Assembly: GCF_002878395.1 (NCBI RefSeq)
Contig: NC_061118.1
Span: 89,103,918-89,167,917 of the forward strand
Origin: Capsicum annuum
Lineage: Eukaryota > Streptophyta > Magnoliopsida > Solanales > Solanaceae
Reading direction: 5' to 3'
Length of the DNA: 64,000 nt
Made by a program: the position numbers and the translations under genes. The notes below the pieces were generated by a model. That model was not told where the DNA came from. It searched no databases and worked only from the letters and a program-made list of their open reading frames with translations. Shown in pieces: positions 1 to 10,790 of this stretch. How positions within the stretch are numbered: position 1 is the first letter of the stretch; each line of letters opens with the position of its first letter.

Positions 1-881
1 TGCTCAAATTGTACTTCCATTACTTTAATAATATCTTCTAAAGTTGCAATCTCCTGAAAGTTGTTTCCAAATTTCTCTTTTCTCCATTATTTCAATGCAT
101 GTTTGGTCTGTTTAATCACCTCCAAACAAGTTTCCTCCTACAACTAAAAATTCAAAAATCTAAAAGGTTTGATGATTTTCTCTTAAGGATTAGAAAACTG
201 TAATAGTAATGAAGTATGATCCAACCCACTTCTAGTCAAATGTTCCACTTCCAAGACTATAAATAAGTTTTTCCTCAAATTATTCCATAACACTCTATAT
301 AGTCTTTCAAAATAGATAATCTTCATCAACTCTCCTATTCTACGAAGTGAACTTACTACCTTTGAATCTCGGGTCTTCTAAATCGCATAAACTGATACAA
401 TATTTGAAATCAGTTGTATCTGCTAAAGTAACTAGTAAACCCCCTAATTTTTCTTCATTTCTAGTGAAAACATTGAAATCCCCCCACCCCACAATCAATG
501 GCTCATTTATTGTTAGGTAAATATCAATTAAAGATTCCACAACACCAGTCTTTTTTGTTGATTACACTTTACATATACTAGTGTTACCAGTACACCCATT
601 CCTACTTCTTGATTGTACAACTTTAATGTTAGTTATTTCTCATCATCTCTCATAATTGTACACTAGACTACCCTATCACAAAATGCCTAAATTTTTCCTG
701 ATGAAATTTTCATTACATGTTGCATCCCTAATCTGATTTTGTACTCCTCTATATTACTGTTATCTTGGAAAGGTTCTAAGATTCTAATAAAATAGAAATG
801 GTGTCTTTTTTGTATAGTGATCAGTCTACTAAATGCCTTTCTAGTATTTACTAATCTTATATTCCAAATCAATGCCTTCAT
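1..881 (-). pseudogene. LINE ORF2, apurinic-type endonuclease domain (N-terminal part)
   Basis: The start is the ATG at 881 (MKALIWNIR), the usual beginning of the plant LINE endonuclease that nicks target DNA. Motifs in order are WNIR with its conserved Asn; ILEP with the conserved acidic residue; GWGDFNVF at about 472-489; the CDLEDPRFKGSKFT block near 345-375; and a degraded LDH motif (normally SDH) near 220. Beyond that, to position 1, reads the linker that precedes reverse transcriptase (FGNNFQEIATLEDI). In-frame stops after about residue 64 and after the FTS block, plus a damaged stretch between 540 and 687, make it non-functional. The RT domain is outside the window. Confidence 0.8.
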
Positions 882-1221
882 CCTAACTGATGTTTAGAGT
901 GGTTCTTTGTCTGTATTGTAGTAATACCTACATTCTTATTCTTTTTATACTTTTTGCTCTGTGTTGCTTTCATTGTATCAATCTATTTAGGGGATAAACC
1001 TCTTTTAATAGCTATATTTTCAATGGTTTCCCCAAATCTTCATCATCCAACTCCTCTTTATTCCTGTTAGAAAGTTCTATCTGCTGATCTACTTGAATTG
1101 CCAATGGTAAAACTCCTTCCATGACTTTATCTTAAACATTATCCTTATTGTAGGTTACCAAAAACAATTTTTTTGATTCTTTCTTCTAATCACCTTCTTT
1201 TTAATCATGCTTTTGCTAGTT

Positions 1222-2494
1222 TTAGACCTCACTAGTATTGTCTACTCTTTGTTTTACTTGATCCTTGTCAATAATATTTGTTTTTTCTTTCCCCTGTCTT
1301 TTACCAAATGCACTGTTTACCCAATCTTTGGTATTTTCTTTTTGACTATTATCTTTTTGCATGTCTATCTTTCCTTGTGATTCTACACAATCTCCTTTAT
1401 CTCCATCATTTTCTAATGCTATAAAAGCATTGGAGACATGGACCTGTTCTACTTTATTTTCCTCCACCTCCCCAAGAATATGCCCATATTTGTCCCTTTT
1501 GTATTTATTCCTCCTTGTAAGCCATTGTTGTTTGTTGTTCATTCTCTCCCTATTCTTATTATTCCCTTGCTCTACTATATGTTCTACCTTGCTTCCCTCT
1601 ACATCATTATTACCCTTATCCTCTTTTGGATCCTTTTCTTCTCTTGTAGATTCATATAATTCAGGATGTACATTCCAACAACTATTCTGATCATGACCTA
1701 GTAAACAACACTCTTTACAATATTTAGGCATGTAATCATACTGAATTAATATCTATTTAGATTTAATTTCACTAGTCACATCATTTTCTTTATTAATTCT
1801 TGCCCTTTGTAGTGGTTTAGCTACTAAGTCAACCTCTACCTTCACTTTGGCACAAGTAGGCCTTGTTTGATTCCTAGTTTCCATATCTGCTTGGAAACAT
1901 TTCCTAACAGCTAATACAATAGAGAAACTCACCTCTTTTATAAAAAAAATAGGAGGAAGATCAGGCATTAAAATCTATGCCACTAATGAAGGTTTTGACA
2001 TCTGGCTCGGAACCAAGGATCCCATTTCAATGTTCTCATCTACCAATACTTATCCTTGGCTTTGATATAATATGCAATTTTTGACAAAGGAGTGACATAA
2101 TCTTCAAGAATTTCCAATTGAATTAAAATATGCCTAGTATCCAGTACTCCTATAGTACAATCACCTTTTATACCACATTGACCAGGAATCACTCTTCTAA
2201 GCACTTTAATATCTAGTTTTCCATAAGAGAATTTACCAACTATAGCATATTTTAGATTCTCTTGAATAATTAAATTCTAAATCTCTGAAGATTTCCATGT
2301 AATACTAGGTTCCCCTTGTAACATAATAACTGGCTTTGGTGGAACCCTAGTGGTATAATTTAAAACAATTTTAGGTTTCAAGTTCTCATCATAACTTATA
2401 TTATTAGATATAATGAAGGATTATTAATGGTAGCTATATGTGTAAGAAGTTTTTCTTCTAGTGGTTTAATCCCATAGGAGAAAGTGGTGGCCAT
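1222..2494 (-). pseudogene. LINE ORF1 (DUF4283 domain plus CCHC zinc knuckle), broken
   Basis: ORF1 proteins of plant LINEs bind the element RNA. The start is the ATG at 2494 (MATTFSYGIKPLEEK). Leftward across stops and frame changes follow recognisable DUF4283 segments (for example KYAIVGKFSYGKLDIKVLRR near 2240, then MRTLKWDPWF) and a TRPTCAKVKVEVDL block near 1860. A zinc knuckle of form C-x2-C-x4-H-x4-C (YCKECCLLGHDQNSCW) lies near 1680-1725. The tail down to 1222 is very rich in Lys, Glu, Asn and Asp, as is usual for the linker after the knuckle. The order DUF4283, knuckle, charged tail is that of the family. At least two stops or frameshifts break the first 500 bases, so no full protein is expected. 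Confidence 0.78.
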
Positions 2495-2534
2495 GACGGT
2501 CGAAAACAACGATGGGGATTTTAGGGTTTTTTGG

Positions 2535-3734
2535 TCTAGGCAATAATTCAAGGGAACAGGGTGCCCAATCTTAGGATAATGGGGCCCAATCAGCTCCATC
2601 ACATCCTCTCTAGATATTTTATGGTTGATTGCATTGGGGTTTTGTAATGCAAGAAGGGACAAGTGCTTCAACAGTGGTCAACCGGGGCATATGCTTAGAA
2701 ACTGTCCCATTGGTGAGGTTGCGTCTGGGGAAAATAGGGTTCTAATTTTCTCTTCATTAGCTCCTGCACAAATGGGTGCATCATCTGGCTCCAGCATTGG
2801 TCAGAATCGACTCTATGTACTCACTACCCATTAGGAGTCTGAGGCATCACCTGATAGCATTACTTTTATGTTGAAACTCTTTTTCCATGATAAGTATTGT
2901 TTACTTGAACTGAGGTCCACTCTTTCTTATGTGACCCCATTGTGGCTGTCAATTTTGGTTTCAATTCTAAGGGTATTTCAGACCTTTTTTCTATTTCTAC
3001 CACGGTGGGTGACTCGGTGGTTCCTAAAAGAGTCTATAGGTTTTGTATGGTGTCTGTGGGTGGTCGGGTGTCTTTGATGGATCTGTTTGAATTAGACATA
3101 GTTGATTTTCATATCATATTGTGGATGGATTGGTTGCACTCATTCTATGCCTATTAAGATTGTCAGACCCATAAGGTTATTTTTAAATTCCCTAATGAAT
3201 CAGTCATTAAGTGAGAGAGTGGTTCTCTAGTTCATAAGGGGAAGTTTATATCATATCTTAGATCCTAAAAGTTAATTTCCAAGGGATATCCTTATCATTT
3301 GGTTTGAGATAAAGATTCTAACTTGGAGGGTCCCTCCCTATATTCTGTCCCGGTGTTGAATGAATTTCCTGAGATCTTCCATGATGACTTTTCTGGTGTC
3401 CTCCCTATAGGTATATTGATTTTGGGATTGATATTATTCTGGGCACTCATCCTATATCTATTCTCATCCACATAATTGCTACAACTGAGTTAAGAGAGCT
3501 TAAGGAGCAATTAAAGGATCATTTAGGCAAGGGCTACATCTGTCATAGTGTATACCCGTGGGTATATACTGGTCATGCTCAAGAAGGATGGTTCCCTTTG
3601 TATATGTATTGGTTTCCTACAATTGAATAAAGTGACTATAAATAATAAGGACCCTCTTCCAAGGATAGATGATTTGTTTGATCAGCTCTAGGGTGCTATG
3701 TTTTTCTCCAAGATCAATCTTCAATACAAATATC
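2535..3734 (+). pseudogene. G1 gag end, protease and start of reverse transcriptase, broken
   Basis: This is polyprotein remains in several frames. A gag zinc knuckle at 2664-2708 reads CFNSGQPGHMLRNCP, with the second Cys changed to Ser. Protease follows at about 2868-3157: LSYVTP and VGDSVV blocks are clear, but the catalytic Asp-x-Gly is replaced by Glu-Leu-Arg near 2895-2903. The end of the domain reads MDWLHSFYAY. From about 3340 come the RT lead-in ([26 protein letters not shown]), then [20 protein letters not shown] and SKINL, which stops at 3734 where N1 begins. The family enzyme copies the element RNA, but this copy cannot because of stops, frame changes and active-site loss. Its continuation is at 12256. 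Confidence 0.85.
3730..3734. repeat. Target-site duplication of N1, left copy (ATATC)
   Basis: The bases before the N1 LTR are ATATC, and after the right LTR GTATT (12256-12260). Joining the two flanks restores the G1 RT frame around K-Y-x-Q-L-K-I-R. This supports the assignment despite two transition differences. Confidence 0.75.
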
Positions 3735-5255
3735 TGATGAGTCATGATTTTACCACTCATTACAGTGCACATTAACTTGTTCAAATGATTAAATAAGTCA
3801 TAATTGGGATTAAATGCATTAATATCCACTTTTCGCAGGTATAAGAGTTGAAAAGACAAAAGAGATATAGAGTGGAGCTTGAAATAATCAAAAGGAGCAG
3901 AAAAAGTGCAGTTGAAGACCTGCTGTGAAAGAGCCTCAGTTACCGCAGTCGTGGTCCATTGGTCGTTTTTGCGGTCAGTCAAAATGGTCAATCAACTACA
4001 ACCACAGAAGTTAATCACGGTTGCATAGTTACGGTCGGAGCCAGACTTGCATGATCGCGACTTGGCGGAAATGTTCAACCCAAGAGAAAAACTGTAATTT
4101 CATGTGTTGATCCCAATTTGAACAAAAAGACTCAAACCCTAGTTTTATGTATCATTTTATTCTATCACATTCCTTCTTCCCCAGATTTCTTGGTTTTAGC
4201 TCTAGACTTTGTAGCCTCCATTTTTGGAGAAGAAAATATTGTATAAATTTTGGGGGAAGAATACATTGTAGACTTTCCAAGTGGAGGATTTTCTCACTTT
4301 CATTATTAAGGATTGTGGGAGATCCAAGTTTGAAGTAACATTCACTTAAATCTTCAACAATTCATTTCAATGGAGATTATGGGTATATCTATTCTTATTT
4401 ATCTTATGTGTATCTAAATCTCCCTCTTGTGGTTATGTGTGAATAAGGGTTAAAGTGTGTGTGAGTTGTTATTGTTTGCATCTATTTGGTAATTCTTGTT
4501 TATGGGTTCTATCATTATTATGATAATTCGATTGAGATTTGATGGGCGAAAGCTCCAAATACCCACATGGGTTTGATGGGCGAAAGCTCCAAGCTCTAGA
4601 AAGATTGAGTCCATCTTCAAAAGAAGGGTTTTGGGTGAAGTGAAAGAATCCATATCATCCTCAAAAGAGGTATGTGGGGACCAAAGCAATGATAGCCAAT
4701 TATGCATCTAGTTTGCTAAATTTTCACTATCTTAGACATAAGGGTGAATGCGAGGTTGACTATGACATGGGTATCATCCTAGAAATAGGGATGCCTCGAT
4801 TTGAGATTGTGGTTACCAATTTTTGAACACACCTATTAGGTATTCGAAAGAATCAATGGGTGAAAGTTTGGTGTTTTGTTGAATGACTAGTATCAAAATC
4901 TATAACCAAGCCTACCCATATTTAACATACTAAATTGTTGTTGATTATTAACTCCCGTATGTTACTCCCTTAGTAATGCATAATCCCAAGATTCGTACAT
5001 AATTGTTAAAACTCTAATTATTCATAGCCCGGAATTTATACTATAAAAACCCAAAAAAGAAATATTTGTAGGTAGTCACCTCCCCCATTTTATCTTTTTG
5101 TAACCTTTGTTTGAATTCAACTTGTATCTATCATTTTGAATTAATTTAATCGCCACTCAGATTGTTCCTCATGGATTCGACCCCAACTCCAAAGTTGGGT
5201 AAATACATTAACGACGACTACTTTGCACTTAAATTCACGTGTAAGTTGAGCGTCA
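3735..5255 (+). repeat. N1 5' LTR
   Basis: This is the direct repeat partner of 10791-12255, co-linear from end to end. It contains a cluster of CpG-rich words at 3945-4070, a TTTTGGAG leader near 4220, and an internal short repeat (GATGGGCGAAAGCTCCAA, at about 4539 and 4573) that is also present in the other LTR. Small open frames inside it occur in both LTRs and are not genes. Confidence 0.9.
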
Positions 5256-5262
5256 TAAAAAA

Positions 5263-5280
5263 TAGCACCGTTGCTGGGGA
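5263..5280 (+). other. N1 primer-binding site, tRNA-Asp type
   Basis: TAGCACCGTTGCTGGGGA starts eight bases after the LTR end. It matches the complement of the plant tRNA-Asp 3' end (TGGCGCCGTTGCCGGGGA) except for three transitions. This primer is typical of Athila/Tat-lineage elements. Confidence 0.75.
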
Positions 5281-5399
5281 ACAATTTGGCGTGATAAGTT
5301 AGTTTTGAATTTTAGCGTACTTTCTTGAATTCAAGATTGTATATATGTGCTTGTGATTTTCCTTTGTAGGTAGATTTTATTTTGTTTTTACTTTTCTTA

Positions 5400-6374
5400 A
5401 TGGAATTTTCTAAGAATTATGAGTTGGATTGTTAGAAGCCATATTGTGACCCCCCATATTCGTATTGTGCCAAACCACACTTTAGGAGAGATTGTAACTA
5501 TGTTCCTCGGAGAGAGATGGAATCACCATCCAAATCTTATTGAGAGTATGCTTGTTATATGTGTGGACACCTACAAGGACAATGGGCTGAATGTCCAAAC
5601 ACCCATCCCCCTATTATATTAATCGAGTTACTAGTTCTTCTTATGAGCTTTATAGTCCTTATGACAAAGGTAAGAAATAGAAACATACCGAGTCCAATAG
5701 ATGTGACCTAAGGTTACTTGCTATATTAGACCAAGTGGAAGTAATGGGGGAGAGAGGGGGGGACATCAAAGACTTGTATAAATCCCATGAGGTGTTTTAG
5801 TGGGCAAGTGTCAAGGCAAGAGAATCGGGAGAGGGCATAATTCTTGCAAATATCATTACCACGCCCATCCCCCAAAAGGAGATATGTCAAGAAGAGAAAC
5901 CAAGCTATGATGATTATCTTGGTAGGAAAGAATCCTCAAAGGCTTCCTAACAATCCAATTCATATAAGGAAGAAGAATCCAAAATAAATGAAATGAGCCT
6001 AGAGTCAAGATAAGAATCAATGCAAACCTCTTATGATTACTCTAGCTCATTTCAGGGTGATAATGCCTTAGAGGAAGCTAACCGAAAGTTAGGTGTTGAA
6101 CCTCTTTCAACCTAATTTTCAACATTAAAAATAGAGGATGTGATAAAGATCCATCCTTTTGACCAAATAGAGAATTATGGGAAGGTAGAGTTTGACTACT
6201 GCATTTTGGAGTTTGTAATTCTGAAGGAGCACACAGAGCCCCATCCATCAAAGGCCAAGATGCTCAATTTCTAAAGTACAAGGAATAGCCTATTGATGAG
6301 CACTTTTTTACCCACAGAACAAACTCGGAAGATCAATGTGAAGTTGGGTAGAAGTTTCAAGTCTTTAAAATGGT
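5400..6374 (+). pseudogene. N1 first ORF: Cys-rich, acidic protein of unknown family, broken
   Basis: I do not recognise this family. From the ATG at 5400 (MEFSKNYELDC) a frame with two stops carries two metal-binding-like clusters: CDPPYSYCAKPHFRRDC, then CYMCGHLQGQWAECPN. After a frame change near 5610 a long second frame continues to about 6374 (for example LLAILDQVEVMGERGGDIKD, EEKPSYDDYLGRKESSKAS, RKLGVEPLST) with roughly eight scattered stops. Many of the stops are TAA or TAG where Gln or Glu would fit. The second cluster resembles a retroviral-type zinc knuckle with altered spacing (C-x2-C-x1-H-x7-C), so the ORF could be a remnant of gag. I see no gag core motif. It lies directly after the LTR and primer site, where gag usually is. 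Confidence 0.5.
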
Positions 6375-7635
6375 GAGATCGAAGCTTTCTTACCATTTTA
6401 CCACCTCTTCCAAGTTTCCTCTAGGAAGATTTAAATTTTCTATCCATCTACCACTTATTGCATTTTAGCTGGGATAGAGATTGAAAGTTTCTAAGTGAAG
6501 ACACAAAATAAAGAAGTGGAAGCATCATACTACAACGTTAAACTAAGCGCTCAATAAAAGGCAACCCATCACACCATGAAAAGTGGCCCGTATCATTTTA
6601 TTTATGCATGCTAAGTTAGATTTTGGTTTCTATTTTTGTGCATGCATAGTCCATAAAATATTGGTGCTTAGAGGCATTTTAGTCGAATTTGGAAAAGAAA
6701 TGTGAGAAATCAGGAACTGGACTAAGCAGGCATGCAGGAGACCCATTTGTTGGTCTCGGTTACTGTGACCGTGGTCTATGTCCCCGCGATTGCAGAGGTC
6801 GAACAACTGTTATCGCAGAACTATGACTGCGATCGCGTCTAATCAGTTTAAAAGACCATCCTATTGCCCACTTCCCCCATGATCCTCACTCATTTTCTCT
6901 CAAAATCCTCTCTAATTTTTTGGTATTCTATAGTCTATCAAAGCACAAATTCATCAGTTTGCATCCTTTCTACCAGTAAGTTGTTGAACTTCTTTTGGTT
7001 TTCTTGTGAAATTGCATGTTTAGAACTTGTGGTATGGAAAAAGGCCTAAAGTTGTGTTTTCATTTCTAGTACATGCTTAATTGTTGTACTTTCTTTGATT
7101 AGCTGTGGTAGTTGGTGTACACGATAACTAGGAAGTTTTGAGTACCCAAAATTGCACTTTAAGTTGTTAAAGAAATTTTGTGAACAATGTGTTCGATTTA
7201 ATGCCCCAAAGAATTCAATTCTAATTCTTTTTTGTTTAGGGGTTGTGATCACATATTCTGGGCTTTAATAAAATATTTAGAATGTTGTTATGCCTAGTCA
7301 AAACAGGGGATTGGAGGTTAAAATTGCATTTTGCAGTGCTGTGCAGAAACTGTCAACTCGGTCTCAAGAACCACAATCACGATCCCGATGATTGCAATTG
7401 ATTCACTACGATCATGGTCATAGCCCCGAGATCGCCATACCTGAGAGCTGGTTCTGGCAAATAACAAAATTTCTGCCAATGCCTTATCTGCCCCCGAAAC
7501 CCCCTATAACACCACCACATGAACTTATACGTTTGTGCTAGCATATTTTTGTCTAATATGACTAATATTAGCATAAACTGAATTGCTTACAGGTTCTCAC
7601 ACTCAAAAATAGGAGATTTCTATACTACCTAATTC
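6375..7635 (+). other. N1 interior between its two ORFs; possible leader and intron
   Basis: No coding sequence is visible. Two blocks of CpG-rich, near-palindromic words occur at about 6755-6840 and 7360-7440. A pyrimidine-rich leader at 6864-6975 ends in CCA followed by the consensus splice donor GTAAGT at 6976-6981. A consensus acceptor (TTGCTTACAG) ends at 7592, about 44 bases before the ATG of the second ORF. CTAAT-type branch sites lie near 7561. This would make an intron of about 617 bases in the 5' leader. It is an inference from consensus sites only. Confidence 0.35.
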
Positions 7636-8820
7636 ATGGCCTCCCAATGCCACCACACCTACTACAACGATTACCACAGGACAAAGTTACTCCCTAAAAG
7701 GGATATCAACTTAGATAAAGTGGAGAGGAAGTTACTAGAATTCCATGCCAGGCTCACTGCTACCCGGTGGATGTGTTTTCCCCATAACCATGCTAGGTAA
7801 ATGAATAGTGGGTGTGTGAGTTCTATGCAAACCTCAGCGTAGTTGCACTCACAAACCCAGTAATGGTAATTTGGGGTAAGCAGGTGAACTTTGGAGATGA
7901 ATAGGTCAATGCAGTGTATGGGATCCCAAATGCTGACATGCGACAATTTCATGCTAAGGGATGCGATCTAGGATCCTGGATAGCAGATGTCCCATGTCAG
8001 GAAAAGGTAGCCCCCTAGGCCACTACCAAGAGAGATATTCTGCTGAATGACTTCAAGGCTGAAGCAAGGCTATGGATGAACATCATTTGTAGTAGGGTTT
8101 CTCCTTTCACTCATATGACCATTGTCATAGACGCCCGAGCTCAGATAGTGGCATGTATTCTATCTGACATCGCTCTGAATATATGAGAGATTATGAGTTC
8201 AGAATGGCAGTACTTTCAAACCCATGTAGGTACTTGTCTTCCCTTTCCCTCTCTTATAACTGAGTTGTGTAAAAGGGAAGGAGTAGTATAGTTTGCTGCA
8301 AATACTTGGGTGCGGCTAGGTTCCCTCATCCACCCACTCAAATTCAGAGGTGAGAGTTCCCCAAGTCAGAGTAAGAAGAGAAAATTAGACACGAGCAAAT
8401 CAGTCCAAGAAGACATAAATTCTTGTAGATCTTCTCTTGTTGACCCACTCGATGACATCTCAGGTCAAATGAGGGAGATTAGGGAGCTAGTATCCAGAAT
8501 ACCTTAGGGACCAGGAGATCCATCCACCACTTACCACTCATATATGACTCGGTTGGATTATGATAAATATTATGAGAAGCAGAAGAAGCAAGGAGCCACT
8601 ATTGCTAGTTTATAGAGAGCCTACTCAACCTTAACATGATAACATAGGGACCTCAAGGAGTCATATGAGAAGATGGTAAAGAGAGAGAAGAAAAGAGAAA
8701 AATTCTTTAAGAAGCTGTGGAAGGAAGTAAAGGACATCTTTACGGTGCTCAATCCCAATGAGTGAACACCTTCACCGAGGTTGGACAGTAAAGATAAGGC
8801 CCTTACCGATTGGTTAGATA

Positions 8821-8852
<32 letters not shown>

Positions 8853-8894
8853 GGTGGTGATGGTGCACAGTCAGCAGGAGAGAGTGACTCATGA
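7636..8894 (+). pseudogene. N1 second ORF: 'putative plant transposon protein' (Transposase_32-like), broken
   Basis: The ATG at 7636 starts MASQCHH. Recognisable blocks are ERKLLEFHARLTATRW; then, after a frame change near 7800, WVCEFYANLSVVALTNPVM; AVYGIPNADMRQFHAKGCDL; EARLWMNIICSRVSPFTH; and THVGTCLPFPSLITELCKRE. These match the layout of the plant family known as putative plant transposon protein (Pfam Transposase_32, by memory). Its biochemical role is unknown. A basic linker (SKKRKLDTSKS), a coiled-coil-like segment rich in Lys and Glu near 8560-8740 and a C-terminal run of five Asp then seven Gly (8822-8858) follow, with the stop at 8892-8894. About nine in-frame stops and one frameshift make it a pseudogene of about 415 codons. 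Most stops sit where Gln, Arg or Trp would be expected. Confidence 0.72.
8822..8858 (+). repeat. Trinucleotide repeat (GAT)5(GGT)7 in the N1 second ORF
   Basis: The repeat encodes the Asp and Gly runs near the C terminus of the transposon-protein pseudogene. It stays in frame and so was part of the ORF. Confidence 0.9.
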
Positions 8895-10790
8895 TATATA
8901 TTTAGGGAGACCCTTTTACTTTCACTTGATTGCGCTTGCAGCGAGGACACTGCGTTCTTATGGTTGGGGGTACCCCCGGATATTTATTGTGATTTTTGGT
9001 TGATGTTTTGGATGTTGTTTTTATTCTGTTTGGGGGATGCTACATTGTTGAGGCACTTTGATGGTGCATATGCTTTATGGATTATCATGTTTTTCTTTTA
9101 TTTTTAGTATTCTTTTGATTTAATTTTATTTTGCTATTGTTGATGCACGACTAGCTTTGCCCTATGATGGATTAAGTGATGACATTCTTAAGGGTAAAGC
9201 ATTGTGTTTAGGTTTGAGGCATGGATACAGGGGAATTCTGCGTACCTGTAGCACAAATATAAAGAATGCAAGGGAAGTCTGAGTACCCGTGGCATTTTAT
9301 TTTGTTAAAATTGGGGTCACTTTATACACCATTGGCAAAGTATGAGTAGCCATATGGTTAGTTTGCCCATCATCAGCCCAAATGTGAGACTAAGCCTTTG
9401 GTTAGAGCCATAGTTTAGCAAATTGAGCGGGGTGCTAATGTAAAACAAACAACCCCCTCCGTCCAAAAGTTTTCAAAAATCAAGAGCATAGATGTGAGCG
9501 ACTTTGTAACAAATCTTTTTCTCTTGTTGTCGCTCTGCATATTGTTGACATGAAAATAATGTTAAATACTCTAATTTTATCTCGTAGGATGGACAATTGA
9601 GCCTCCTTGGCGAGTTTCTGCATGCCATGAGTGGAGAGCTTTTTGAATTCATCTCTCGTATACTTGTGTTATCTAGAACTTGCCCCGTTGGTCTCTCAAG
9701 GATAGCTTTGATTGTATATGGTTAGCGAAATAATCTTAGGCCATCCTTGTGATTTTGGAAGCCACTCTATCCTAAAAAGCCTACCCAAATATGAATGTAA
9801 CCTCTAGTTACCCACTTTGAGCCTTTGGACCATTCTTTGGTAAACACATTACAAGCCGTGGACAATTCCTTTTATCCCTCTTTTGAACCATAACCTCCTT
9901 GAACTTGAAAATGCAACTTGAGGCTAAAATCCTAAGTTGGGAGTCGTAAATTGATGGAAAGAAGTTGGTGGCCACGAAGTGTTAATAGAATGCCAAGATG
10001 CCTAGGTGATGAAAACAAATGTTTAGAAAAATAAAGGATCCAATGAAGGATAGAATTGAATGAATAGTTCAAGAAAAATAGATAAAAGAAAAGTGGTGAA
10101 CAAAGGAAGTGGGTTGTAGGCATGAAAAAACTAGAAAACAAAGAAGTGTGGTCAATAGCCAAGAAGGAAGATTGAAAAGTGTAATGTTGATGTTCAAGGA
10201 AAGGAGTAGTCGTGTTGTTCCCAAACAATATCCTACCCTAAACCAAACCTATATTACAAGCTTAGAAAGTCCTTTAATATCTTCAACCATTTACTTTCCT
10301 TGAAATGGAGATTGAAAATAGGGGCAAGCCTATGGTATAACACTTGTTGCATTGAGATTTCTTTTGTGTGTGAGAGAGAGTTTGTGCACTTAAAATTTCT
10401 TATTGGATATTTTGTAGCTTGATGTGAGAAATTCTCTTTCTTGTGAGGACGACATGTCAAACAAGTTAAGGTGGGAGATTTTATAACCTTTCGAAAATGA
10501 GGCAAATAGAATATAGCTTAGTTATGGTAAAAAGGGAATCACTTCTAGAGTATTGGCTTTTGGTTGCTTGATCTCTCTTTGAAGTTCTATGTAGTCTGGG
10601 TTTTAATATTTGATAAGGAAGGGTGTAGCAAAGTTTGCTTAGCCCATGTGCAATAAGTTATTTGTGGTTACGATGAAAGTCAAAGAGTCATTGTTATATT
10701 TATGGCATAAGGATTGGGCTTAAATGATTGTTTTTAATGATAAGAGGTAGTGTTGCTTGAGTACAAGCAAATGCTTTAAGTTGGGGTTGT
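8895..10790 (+). other. N1 interior, 3' non-coding part
   Basis: About 1.9 kb between the second ORF and the 3' LTR. I find no conserved protein motif in either strand. The short open frames at 9932-10505 are of random composition. The final bases before 10791 are purine-biased and may be the polypurine tract. Confidence 0.6.

Larger units (their letters stand above)
1..2534 (-). mobile_element. LINE (non-LTR retrotransposon), 5' part; 3' end outside window
   Basis: A minus-strand LINE of the plant L1 type. Reading leftward it has a short 5' leader, ORF1 from the ATG at 2494, then the endonuclease start of ORF2 from about 881. Reverse transcriptase and the poly-A end would lie left of position 1. 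The 5' boundary near 2534 is inferred. Bases from about 2535 rightward align with the gag region of the E2 element (reverse complement of about 20750-20870), whereas the bases just to the left read as a leader with an AAACCCTA motif. So the LINE appears to have inserted, with its 5' end complete or nearly so, into the gag of G1. No target duplication can be tested because the 3' end is missing. Confidence 0.8.

Noticed and set aside
1361..1690. Plus-strand open frame of 109 codons
   Set aside because: It is the antisense of the Lys/Glu-rich tail of LINE ORF1; composition explains the open frame.
3617..3991. 124-codon minus-strand frame
   Set aside because: It crosses the G1/N1 junction and is antisense to RT, so it cannot be an original gene.
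4147..4338. Small open frame also seen at 11124-11405
   Set aside because: It lies inside the N1 LTRs, repeats only because the LTRs repeat, and differs in length between the copies.
8621..8950. Minus-strand frame with Pro and Ser runs
   Set aside because: It is the antisense of the GAT/GGT repeat and coiled-coil part of the N1 second ORF.
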